From Massilia sp. ZL223 (GTDB lineage: Bacteria > Pseudomonadota > Gammaproteobacteria > Burkholderiales > Burkholderiaceae_D), in assembly GCF_018119395.1 (NCBI RefSeq), contig NZ_JAGPWD010000001.1, positions 124,001-188,000 of the forward strand: 64,000 nt of DNA, written 5' to 3'. The notes beneath the pieces were generated by a model. It did not search any database. It was not told where the DNA came from and worked only from the letters and a program-made list of their open reading frames with translations. The position numbers and the translations under genes were made by a program. This document shows positions 56,776 to 64,000 of the stretch, in pieces (the stretch's first letter is position 1; each line of letters opens with the position of its first letter).

Positions 56776-58344
56776 TCAAACCAAGCGCTGCGCCTGCGCC
56801 AGCAACTGCGGCTCCATGCGCCCCGCAATCTTCTTGAGGTAACTCGCCGCCAGCGCCACGCCCGCGCTCCCCGCCCGGTGCAGCCAGGCATACGCCTCCA
56901 CCAGGTCGCGTTGCGCTCCCTGCCCCGCCGCGTACATCACGCCCAGGTTGTACTGCGCGCGCGCATGCCCCTGGCGCGCCGCGCACAGGTACCAGAAATG
57001 CGCCGCCTCGTAGTCGCGCTCGACGCCCTTGCCGCAGTCGTAGTGCAGCCCCAGCTCGAACTGGGCCAGCGAATGGCCCTGGTCGGCCGCCTTGTGGAAC
57101 CAGTCGGCCGCCTCGCGCGGATCGCTGTCCTCCATCCGGTCGAGAAGCGCACCCACCATGTACTGCGCCGGCGCGTAATCCTGCGCGGCGGCGCGCCGGT
57201 ACCAGGCCAGCGCCTGGGTGCTGTCCTGCGGCACGCCGACTCCGCCCTCGTAGCGCAGGCCGAGGTCGAACTGGGCGCGCAAATGGCCCTGCTCGGCCGC
57301 CTTGCGGTACCACGCGGCCGCCTGCTCCACGTCCTGCGCGATGCCGTTGCCGCTGTCGTACAGCTGTCCAAGGTGATACTGGGCCGAAGGCAGGCCCTGG
57401 TCCGCCGCCTGGCGGTACCAGTGCAGCGCCTGGGCCGGGTCGCGCTCCACGCCCTGGCCGTGCTCGTAGCGCATGCCGAGGTTGTCCTGGGCGCCCGCAT
57501 GGCCCTGCTCGGCCGCGCGCAGATACCAGCCCAGGGCCAGCTGCTCGTTGCGCGGCACGCCGTGGCCGCTGTCGTAGATCAGGGCCAGGTTGAACTGCGA
57601 ACTGGCGTGGCCCTGCTCGCCCGCGCGGCCGTACCACAGGATCGCTTGCTCGCTGTCCTGCGGCAGGTCCTGGCCCTTGTCGTAGCGCAGGCCGAGGTTG
57701 AACTGGGCCGGCGCGTAGCCCTGGTCGGCAGCCTTGCGCAGCCAGTCCAGCGCCGCGAAGGTGTCGCGCGGCATGCCCTGGCCGGTATCCGCGCGCAGCG
57801 CCAGGCTGAACTGCGAGCGCGCATAGCCTTGTTCGGCGGCGCGCCGGTACCAGTCGAGGGCGGCGTCCAGGTCTTGCGGCACGCCCTTGCCGGTCTCGTA
57901 CATCATGCCCAGGTTGTGCTGCGCGCCCGGCTCGCCCTGCTCGGCGGCCTGGCTGAACCAGTGCAGCGCCTGCTGCACGTCGTTCGGCACGCCCTGCCCT
58001 TTCGCATACAGCCAGCCCAGGTTGTACTGCGCCGGCGCATAGCCTTGCTCGGCCGCACGGCGGTACCAGTAGGCGGCCTGGCCGAAGTCCTGCTCGACGC
58101 CCTGGCCCTTCTGGTACATCACGCCGAGGTTGTACTGGGCCTGCTCCAGGCCCGCGGACGCGGCCATGCGGTACCAGGCCACCGCCAGCTCGTAGTTGCG
58201 CGGCACGCCCTGGCCGTTGACGTACATGAAGCCCAGCGTGTGCTGGGCCTGGGTCACGCCGCGCTCGGCCAGGCCCTTCACGCGCAGGAATTCGGCCGTA
58301 TGGCGCTCCTGCGCGTCGCTGGGATGACTGGGACTATCGAGCAT
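56776..58344 (-). CDS. Sel1 repeat (tetratricopeptide-like) protein
   Basis: A 522-aa protein consisting almost wholly of 13 tandem Sel1-like repeats of 36 residues (pattern LG-x2-Y-x2-GQGV-x9-A-x2-WY-x2-AA-x-QG-x4-AQ). The 11th is shorter by two residues and degenerate (VGALLDRMEDSDPREAADWF), and the fifth lacks the aromatic residue. There is no signal peptide or enzyme domain; such solenoids are scaffolds for protein complexes. It follows the GGDEF-EAL gene by six bases and is the last gene of the signalling operon. Confidence 0.9.
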   Translation of the reverse strand: MLDSPSHPSDAQERHTAEFLRVKGLAERGVTQAQHTLGFMYVNGQGVPRNYELAVAWYRMAASAGLEQAQYNLGVMYQKGQGVEQDFGQAAYWYRRAAEQGYAPAQYNLGWLYAKGQGVPNDVQQALHWFSQAAEQGEPGAQHNLGMMYETGKGVPQDLDAALDWYRRAAEQGYARSQFSLALRADTGQGMPRDTFAALDWLRKAADQGYAPAQFNLGLRYDKGQDLPQDSEQAILWYGRAGEQGHASSQFNLALIYDSGHGVPRNEQLALGWYLRAAEQGHAGAQDNLGMRYEHGQGVERDPAQALHWYRQAADQGLPSAQYHLGQLYDSGNGIAQDVEQAAAWYRKAAEQGHLRAQFDLGLRYEGGVGVPQDSTQALAWYRRAAAQDYAPAQYMVGALLDRMEDSDPREAADWFHKAADQGHSLAQFELGLHYDCGKGVERDYEAAHFWYLCAARQGHARAQYNLGVMYAAGQGAQRDLVEAYAWLHRAGSAGVALAASYLKKIAGRMEPQLLAQAQRLV

Positions 58345-58350
58345 GGCTGC

Positions 58351-60564
58351 TTACGCCTGGACGGCGCGCAAATTCGGAGCGGACTGCGCACGCAGCGCGC
58401 CGATGAAGTCCTGCAGCGGAATCGGACGGTAGTAGAGGTAGCCCTGCATGGTGAGGCAGCCGTTGGAGCGCAGGTAGCGCGCCTGTTCCTCGGTTTCCAC
58501 GCCTTCGGCGATCAGGTTCAGGCCCAGGCCGCGCGCGATCGAGATGATCGCCAGGATGACCGGGTAGTGCCCGTTCTCCTCGTGGATCTCCTTCACGAAG
58601 GACTGGTCGATCTTGACGGTGTGGATCGGGAAGCGGTGCAGGTAGGACAGCGACGAATAGCCGGTGCCGAAGTCGTCGATCGCGACCGACACGCCCAGCT
58701 GGCACAGCTTGTTGAGCTGCTCGATCGCGTATTGCGGGTTACGGATGCAGATGTTCTCGGTGATCTCGACTTCGATCTGGCCCGGGGCGATCCCGTAGCG
58801 CACCAGGGCGCCGCGCATCTTCTCGAAGAAGTCGCCGCGGTCCAGGTATTGCGGGGACAGGTTGAGCGACAGGCGCACGTTGCCGCCGCCGACCGCCTTC
58901 CACTGCAGCATGTCGCGGCACAGGGCGCCGATCATCCAGTCCGAGATCGGCAGCATCAGGCCGTTCTCTTCGGCGAAAGGCAGGAACTCGCCGGCCGACA
59001 GCAGGCCGCGGGTCGGGTGGTTCCAGCGCATCAGCGCCTCGGCGCCGACGATGCGGGAGGTGATGGCGTCGATCTGCGGCTGGTAGTACATCTCCAGCTC
59101 GTCCTGCTCCAGCGCGCGGCGCAGCGCCTGCTCCAGCGCGATCTTCTGGTGCGACACGTCCAGCATCGAGGTGTGGTAGAAGCTGTGGCCGTTCTTGCCC
59201 AGCGCCTTGACCTGGTACATCGCGATGTCGGCGTGGCGCAGCAGCTCGTCGATCGATTCGCCGTCGCTCGGGTAGATCGCGATGCCGATCGAGGCCGAGA
59301 TGTGCACTTCGTGGCCGTCCAGGTCGAAGGGCTCCTGCAGAGTTTCCAGGAACTTGTCGGCGATGACGCGGGCGTCGTCGCGGTCGCGCAGTTCCGGCAG
59401 CACGATGGTGAATTCGTCGCCGCCCTGGCGCGCCAGGGTGTCGCCCTTGCGCAGGCAGCCTTTCAGGCGGCGCGCGGCCTGCTGCAGCAGCTCGTCGCCC
59501 TTGACGTGGCCGAGGGTGTCGTTGACCAGCTTGAAGCGGTCCAGGTCGATGAACATCACCGCGAGCTCGGTCTGCTTGCGCTTGGCCTGGATCACGGCCA
59601 GGCCGAGGCGGTCCTTGAACAGGATGCGGTTCGGCAGGTCGGTCAGGATGTCGTGGTAGGCCTGGTAGGAGATGACCTCTTCCGCGCGCTTGCGGTCGGT
59701 GATGTCGCGCGCCACGCCGTAGGTGCCGAAGAACTCGAGCTTCTTCACTTCCTGGTCGGGCACGTGCATGCCGATCGCGTTGAGCGAGATCGTCATCAGC
59801 GTGTTGTTGAAGGTGCGGTCGTGGCCATTGCCGCCGCGGCACTTCAGGCGCAGCTCGACGTTGCGCGAGGCGCGCTCGTCGACGCGGCGCTCGTTGAACA
59901 CGTAGCGCGCGCGCTCCAGGTCTTCCTCGTGCACCAGGATCGAATAGTGCTGGCCGAGCAGCTCTTCGCGGGTGTAGCCGAGCAGCTGGTAGGCGCGGTC
60001 GTTGACGAAGGTGAAGCGGCCTTCGTGGTTGAGCGTGTAGATGATGTCCGGCGACGAATCGACCAGGTAGCGGTACATCTTCTCGGAATTCTCGAGCTGG
60101 GTCGCGATGCGCTCGTTGTCGGCCGCCAGGCGGCGCTGCTGCAGCGCGTTGGCGACCGTGGTCAGGAGCTCTTCGCGGCTGTAGGGCTTGCGCAGGTAGT
60201 CGTAGGCGCCGCGCTTGAGGGCGCCGATCGCCGCGTCGATGCCGACTTCGCCGCTCATCACGATCACGTGGGCGTCGATGCCCTTCTCGTTGATGAAGTC
60301 CATGATGTCATGGCCGCCGATATCGGGCAGGCGCAGGTCGAGCAGGACCAGGTCGAAGCGCTGGCGCGACAGCTGGGCCAGCGCTTCGCTGCCCGAGGAC
60401 GCCGTCACCAGGCGGTAGCCGCGTCCCTGCAGCAGCTCGTACAGGGAGGACAGCAGGCGCGGTTCGTCGTCGACCAGCAGCAGGCGGGGCAAGCTGTCGG
60501 TCTCCAGGGTATCCGAAATTGGAGCGGGTTCGCCGGAATGCATGGTGGCGGGTCTCGAGTTCAT
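58351..60564 (-). CDS. response regulator with PAS, GGDEF and EAL domains (c-di-GMP turnover)
   Basis: A 737-aa cytoplasmic protein. A receiver domain (DDEPRLLSSLY; phosphoacceptor Asp in LVLLDLRLPDIGG; Lys in YLRKPYS) is followed by a PAS domain (LVDSSPDIIYTLNHEGRF), a GGDEF domain with intact catalytic ARQGGDEFTIV and an EAL domain with intact GAEALMRW and DDFGTGYSSL. It could both make and break c-di-GMP. Phosphorylation may be by the HDOD-kinase whose gene ends 20 bases upstream. Start is uncertain (ATG 60564 or 60543). Confidence 0.94.
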   Translation of the reverse strand: MNSRPATMHSGEPAPISDTLETDSLPRLLLVDDEPRLLSSLYELLQGRGYRLVTASSGSEALAQLSRQRFDLVLLDLRLPDIGGHDIMDFINEKGIDAHVIVMSGEVGIDAAIGALKRGAYDYLRKPYSREELLTTVANALQQRRLAADNERIATQLENSEKMYRYLVDSSPDIIYTLNHEGRFTFVNDRAYQLLGYTREELLGQHYSILVHEEDLERARYVFNERRVDERASRNVELRLKCRGGNGHDRTFNNTLMTISLNAIGMHVPDQEVKKLEFFGTYGVARDITDRKRAEEVISYQAYHDILTDLPNRILFKDRLGLAVIQAKRKQTELAVMFIDLDRFKLVNDTLGHVKGDELLQQAARRLKGCLRKGDTLARQGGDEFTIVLPELRDRDDARVIADKFLETLQEPFDLDGHEVHISASIGIAIYPSDGESIDELLRHADIAMYQVKALGKNGHSFYHTSMLDVSHQKIALEQALRRALEQDELEMYYQPQIDAITSRIVGAEALMRWNHPTRGLLSAGEFLPFAEENGLMLPISDWMIGALCRDMLQWKAVGGGNVRLSLNLSPQYLDRGDFFEKMRGALVRYGIAPGQIEVEITENICIRNPQYAIEQLNKLCQLGVSVAIDDFGTGYSSLSYLHRFPIHTVKIDQSFVKEIHEENGHYPVILAIISIARGLGLNLIAEGVETEEQARYLRSNGCLTMQGYLYYRPIPLQDFIGALRAQSAPNLRAVQA

Positions 60565-60584
60565 GTTGGGATAATGGGGACGAA

Positions 60585-62789
60585 CTAGGCGGAACCGAGC
60601 GCGCGCGCCGGCAGGGCGACCGCCGTGCCGGCGCCGGACCACGCCGGCAGGAGGATTTCAAAAGCGGTGCCGGTGCGGCCGCTGCGGCAGGCGATGTGCC
60701 CGCCCAGCTTCTTGACCAGGCTGTGCACGATCGACAGGCCCAGGCCATGGTGGGCGCCGTCCTTGGTGCTCTTCACCGGCGAGAACAGATTGGCCAGCAC
60801 CTCGCGCGACAGGCCGGGGCCGTTGTCGCTGACCACCAGCTCCAGGTAGAGCTGGCGCTCGCGGTTCACGTGGCCGCGGTTCAGGATCTCGATGCGCCCG
60901 CCGGCGCCGCTCAGGGCTTCGACGGCGTTCTTGACCAGGTTGACCAGGATCTGCTTAAGAACATCGGCATCGCCTTCGATGCGCTTGGCGTCGTCGGGCA
61001 TGTGGGCGTTGATCTCGACCGTGGCCGGCACGAAGCCGCTGGAGCGGAACAGGCGCAGCACGTCGTCGACCACCTTGCTCACGTCGGTCGGACGCGGGCC
61101 GGCGTCGAGCGGCTTGAGCTCGGCCAGGCTGCCGACCAATTGGCCGACGCGGTCGATCTCTTCGTTCAGGATCGACAGTTCGCCGCCCACCGGTTCCTGG
61201 CGCGCCAGCTTGCTGTCCAGGACACTCAGGTAGTTCTTGATGATCGACAGCGGATTGTTCACCTCGTGCACCACGCGGCGCGAGGCTTCGCGGTATTCCT
61301 CGGCCACGCTGGCCAGCTGGCGGCGCGCATGGCCGCGTTCGGACATCAGGTTTTCGAGCGCGGTCGCGGCTTGCGCGCCGAAGGCTTGCATGAAGCGTTC
61401 GCGGCGCTGGCACAGCGGCAGCTGCCAGGCGCTGACGCCGCCGATCAGGATGCCCAGGCAGCGCGCGCCCGCCACCAGCGGCACGCACACCAGGCTGTCG
61501 GTGCCGAGCATGCGCAGCAGCTGTTCCTCGGCCATGCCGATCGGCTGGCGCTCGCGCTGCACGAAAGCGGGACGGCGCTCGAGGGCGCTCTTGGCCACCG
61601 GGCCGCCCTTGGCGAGCGGCACGGCGAATTCGGCGATGCGCTGGCTGCCCGCGGTCGGCGCGCCCACCAGGGCGTGGCCGGTAGGGTTCTCCAGCAGCAC
61701 CACGGCGTTCTCGAAATCGAAGAGGATGCGGGCGGTGCGCGTCATCGCTTCCAGCAGGCCGGATTCGCCCTGCTGGCGCGCCAGGGTCTGGCCGACTTCC
61801 GACACCAGCACCATGTTGCGCACTTCCTCGGACAGGCGCTGCTGCACCGGATCGACCGGGGGCGGCGCGAAGGCCGGCGGCGCCGGAATGTCGTCGGCGC
61901 CGGCCAGGTCGATGCCCAGGTGGACGGCGGCCTTGTCGACCTGGCGCGCAGCCCCTTCCAGCATCTGCAAGGCCTGGCTTGGCTCCAGGTTGCACAGCGC
62001 CGCGGCTTCGACCAGGGCGGCGTGGTCGTCGGCGTGGCTGGCCAGCACATGGGCCAGGCGCACGGCGCGGATCAGGGGGTGGGCCGATTCCAGGCGGTCG
62101 CTCGGCTCGTGGTGGTAGAGCACCGCGTCGGCCAGGAAGGAATCGAGCTGCCAGCGTTCGATCAGCCAGGCGCCGGCTTCGGCGTGGGTAATCTGCAGGG
62201 TGCGCTGCTCGACCGCGCACAGGTCTTCGTCGTCACGCGCGGTGAAGTTGAAACCGTATTCCTTGGGCGCGGTGGCCAGCAGGGCCAGGCGGCCGACGTT
62301 GTGCAGCAGGCCGGCCAGGTAGGCTTCCTCGTGGTGCGGGTAGTCGATCGCCCGCGCGGCGTCGCGCGCCAGCACGGCGGCGGTCAGGGAATTCTTCCAG
62401 AACGCGCGCAGGTCGATGCTGCCCGAGTGCGGGAAGCTGTTGAAGGTCTGGAAAACGGAGTCGCTGATGACCAGGGTCTTGATCATGTCCGTGCCGAGCG
62501 AGACCAGCGACTGCTCGAGGTTCACGGTGCGGCCGTTGCGGTGGTAGGCCGAGCTGTTGGCGACGGCCAGCAGCTTGCCGGTCATGCCGGCATCCTTCGA
62601 AATAAGGGCGGCGAGCTCCGGCATCCCCAGGTCATCCGCCTGGAGGTGCTCGATCAGCTTGACGAGGATCTGCGGCATCGCCGGCAGACGGGCAATCAGC
62701 AAACGATTGCGGATATCCTGGTCTGATTGGTGCATGTTGTCAAACACGGCCGCCACTTGTCGAAGGTTGGAAAGTGGCTGCCCGAACAT
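60585..62789 (-). CDS. HDOD-GAF-histidine kinase fusion
   Basis: A 734-aa cytoplasmic protein. An HDOD domain (residues ~25-235, with LPAMPQILVKLIEHLQ and HAEAGAWLIERW) lies at the N-terminus; a GAF domain (~310-465) and a histidine kinase core with the H-box RVVHEVNNPLSIIKNYL and the G-boxes NGPGLS and HHGLGLSIVHSL follow. HDOD domains are degenerate HD domains and usually do not hydrolyse c-di-GMP. It is first in an operon with the REC-PAS-GGDEF-EAL and Sel1 proteins, and is likely their signal input. Confidence 0.92.
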   Translation of the reverse strand: MFGQPLSNLRQVAAVFDNMHQSDQDIRNRLLIARLPAMPQILVKLIEHLQADDLGMPELAALISKDAGMTGKLLAVANSSAYHRNGRTVNLEQSLVSLGTDMIKTLVISDSVFQTFNSFPHSGSIDLRAFWKNSLTAAVLARDAARAIDYPHHEEAYLAGLLHNVGRLALLATAPKEYGFNFTARDDEDLCAVEQRTLQITHAEAGAWLIERWQLDSFLADAVLYHHEPSDRLESAHPLIRAVRLAHVLASHADDHAALVEAAALCNLEPSQALQMLEGAARQVDKAAVHLGIDLAGADDIPAPPAFAPPPVDPVQQRLSEEVRNMVLVSEVGQTLARQQGESGLLEAMTRTARILFDFENAVVLLENPTGHALVGAPTAGSQRIAEFAVPLAKGGPVAKSALERRPAFVQRERQPIGMAEEQLLRMLGTDSLVCVPLVAGARCLGILIGGVSAWQLPLCQRRERFMQAFGAQAATALENLMSERGHARRQLASVAEEYREASRRVVHEVNNPLSIIKNYLSVLDSKLARQEPVGGELSILNEEIDRVGQLVGSLAELKPLDAGPRPTDVSKVVDDVLRLFRSSGFVPATVEINAHMPDDAKRIEGDADVLKQILVNLVKNAVEALSGAGGRIEILNRGHVNRERQLYLELVVSDNGPGLSREVLANLFSPVKSTKDGAHHGLGLSIVHSLVKKLGGHIACRSGRTGTAFEILLPAWSGAGTAVALPARALGSA

Positions 62790-63057
62790 CGCTCAAAGCG
62801 GGTTGCCACAAGATCTAGCTTTTTCATCCATCGAACAGGCGGGGTTGTGGCCCGTTATTCTGGATGCAAGAAACTTATCTTAGCATATATACATTTCTGA
62901 TCAGGAACAATAGTTTCGGGAAAAACTGTTGCCGATTGGTCGCTATGATAGTAACAGAGCAACACAAATTGTTCACAGTCTTGAAATATTATTACGATTC
63001 GTATGCATATATGAAATATTGTTCCGCTTGCAATCTAAAAGTGTTGCGGAAATGAAA
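62790..63057. other. AT-rich intergenic region upstream of the HDOD-kinase
   Basis: The gap between the HDOD-kinase start and the MFS-gene terminator is markedly AT-rich from about 62870 to 63055, unlike the rest of the window. No gene is supported. It probably holds the promoter of the minus-strand signalling operon; runs such as ATATATAC and GAAATATT are present but no clear -35/-10 pair can be chosen. Confidence 0.6.
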
Positions 63058-63079
63058 AAGGCCGGGAGAACCCGGCCTT
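63058..63079 (-). terminator. Rho-independent terminator after the MFS gene
   Basis: AAGGCCGGG and CCCGGCCTT form a perfect 9-bp stem around AGAA, followed on the minus strand by TTT (within TTTTTC) and on the plus strand by a TTTTTT run eight bases on. It lies 25 bases beyond the stop codon of the exporter gene. Confidence 0.85.
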
Positions 63080-63104
63080 CTGCATTTTTTGTTCGGCTCG
63101 CTGG

Positions 63105-64000
63105 TCAGATTTCGCCGCGCAGCCGCCGTCGACGGTAACGCCGCGCCGTCACCCAGAAGGCGAGCGAGAGCAGCGCGAAGCCGGCCTGTCCCAGGGCCAG
63201 GGCCAGCACCGAGTGCGACAGCAGGGGCGACACCACGCCCGCCACGATGGCGCCCAGCAGGGTCGACACGAAGGACTGGCAAGAGGCCACGGTGCCGCGG
63301 ATATGCGGGAACAAGTCGAGGGCCAGCAAGGTGGCGCCGGGCGCGATGATCGAGCTGCCGAAGGTGAAGAAGAACATCGGCGCCACGGTCCACGGCAGCG
63401 AAGGCGGCAGGAAGGCGTGGTAAGTCACGTTGAACACGACCGCGCCCAGCATGAAGAAGAAGCCCATGCGGATCTGGCGCGCGAAGTCCATCTTGCCCGC
63501 CAGGCGGTTGGCGGCCAGCGCACCCAGGAAGATGCCGCTCACGGTCGGCACGAACAGCCAGGCGAACTGCGACGGCCCCAGGCCCAGGTGCTCGGGCAGC
63601 AGCACCGGCGCGGCCGAGATGTACAGGAACAGGCCGGCGAAGTTCAGCGCCGTCACGCCCGCCTTCATGTGGAACAGGAAGGACGAGAAGATCGCGCCAT
63701 AGCTCTCGGCCAGGAAGCGCGGATTGAAGGGCTGGCGCTTCTCCATCGGCATCGTCTCCGGGAGATGCTTCCAGCAGAACCAGCCCAGCACGATGGTATA
63801 GGCGCACAGCGCCAGGAAGATCGCACGCCAGTCGAAGAACAGCACGATCCAGCCGCCCAGCACGGGCGCGATGGCCGGTGCGATCGAGAAGATCATGGTC
63901 ACCATCGACAGCAGGCGCGCCGCGGCGGCGTCGGAATACAGGTCGCGGATGATGGCCCGCCCGACCACCACGCCCGCCCCTGCCGACACGCCCTGCATGA
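63105..64000 (-). CDS. Bcr/CflA-type multidrug MFS transporter (5' end outside window)
   Basis: At least 298 codons of a major-facilitator exporter whose start lies beyond base 64000. The first visible residues (MQGVSAGAGVVVGRAIIRDLYSD) correspond to helix 4 and the following motif of the Bcr/CflA drug-resistance family, so roughly 100 N-terminal residues with helices 1-3 are missing. Eight or nine helices remain, ending in a basic tail RRYRRRRLRGEI. It would be a proton-driven exporter in the inner membrane. Transcribed towards the terminator at 63058. Confidence 0.88.
   Translation of the reverse strand, partial: MQGVSAGAGVVVGRAIIRDLYSDAAAARLLSMVTMIFSIAPAIAPVLGGWIVLFFDWRAIFLALCAYTIVLGWFCWKHLPETMPMEKRQPFNPRFLAESYGAIFSSFLFHMKAGVTALNFAGLFLYISAAPVLLPEHLGLGPSQFAWLFVPTVSGIFLGALAANRLAGKMDFARQIRMGFFFMLGAVVFNVTYHAFLPPSLPWTVAPMFFFTFGSSIIAPGATLLALDLFPHIRGTVASCQSFVSTLLGAIVAGVVSPLLSHSVLALALGQAGFALLSLAFWVTARRYRRRRLRGEI

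Noticed and set aside
56746..60588. A 1280-codon plus-strand open frame
   Set aside because: It runs antisense through the Sel1 and GGDEF-EAL genes, whose protein motifs are unambiguous; the long frame is a by-product of high-GC third positions.
62864..63055. Plus-strand 63-codon ORF in the AT-rich gap
   Set aside because: No ribosome site, AT-rich codons unlike any gene here, and no recognisable protein.

Overview
The window looks like chromosomal DNA from a high-GC betaproteobacterium of the Oxalobacteraceae, most like Massilia/Telluria. This rests on overall gene content (a PEP-CTERM protein behind a sigma-54 promoter, DUF3667 and DUF6064 proteins, a TorF-type porin, LytS/LytTR pairs, grpE-dnaK-dnaJ behind sigma-32 promoters, a Gly-CCC tRNA) and was not tested against a database. 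Coding density is high. No prophage, plasmid or CRISPR locus is visible. The only autonomous mobile element is one IS3-family insertion sequence.

Layout: 1-2.4 kb holds the end of a LytS/LytTR two-component system, a PEP-CTERM protein and a Cys-rich lipoprotein. 2.4-3.9 kb is the IS, sitting inside a palindromic REP-like repeat. 3.9-15.6 kb is a polyamine/GABA catabolic region: an aldehyde dehydrogenase divergent from a sodium:solute symporter, a spuABC-like operon (puuD-puuA-spuC), an S41 peptidase, an M20 amidohydrolase and gabD. 15.7-22.8 kb is housekeeping and stress (mazG-like, carbonic anhydrase, dnaJ, dnaK, grpE, hemH, ohr). 23-25.7 kb is nadK-recN behind a LexA box. 25.7-34.7 kb holds DUF3667, osmC, gloA, pcm-rhodanese-tolC, a TetR regulator, an SDR, small proteins and uppP. 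34.7-47.6 kb holds recQ, a FucP-like transporter, a second LytS/LytTR pair, trmB, a zinc-dependent deacylase-like gene, an aldo/keto reductase, an Asp-box protein, a membrane LytTR protein coupled to a secreted HExxH protein, and tRNA-Gly. 47.7-53.6 kb holds a TraB/GumN protein and a torF-mcp-mcp operon. 53.9-56.6 kb is a radical-SAM plus DUF4130-UdgX operon with its own LexA box. 56.8-62.8 kb is a signalling operon (HDOD-GAF-kinase, REC-PAS-GGDEF-EAL, Sel1 repeats). A Bcr/CflA-type exporter runs off the right end.

How the genes work together: putrescine would be glutamylated (PuuA), deaminated by SpuC, oxidised by the PuuC-like dehydrogenase and hydrolysed by PuuD to GABA. A transaminase not in the window would give succinate semialdehyde, which GabD oxidises to succinate. 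Two LexA boxes with the same layout place nadK-recN and the radical-SAM/UdgX pair in one SOS regulon. The second pair is the best candidate here for an incompletely described DNA-damage system. A family of 15-30 bp palindromes sits between genes throughout the window, and the IS has landed in the loop of one of them.
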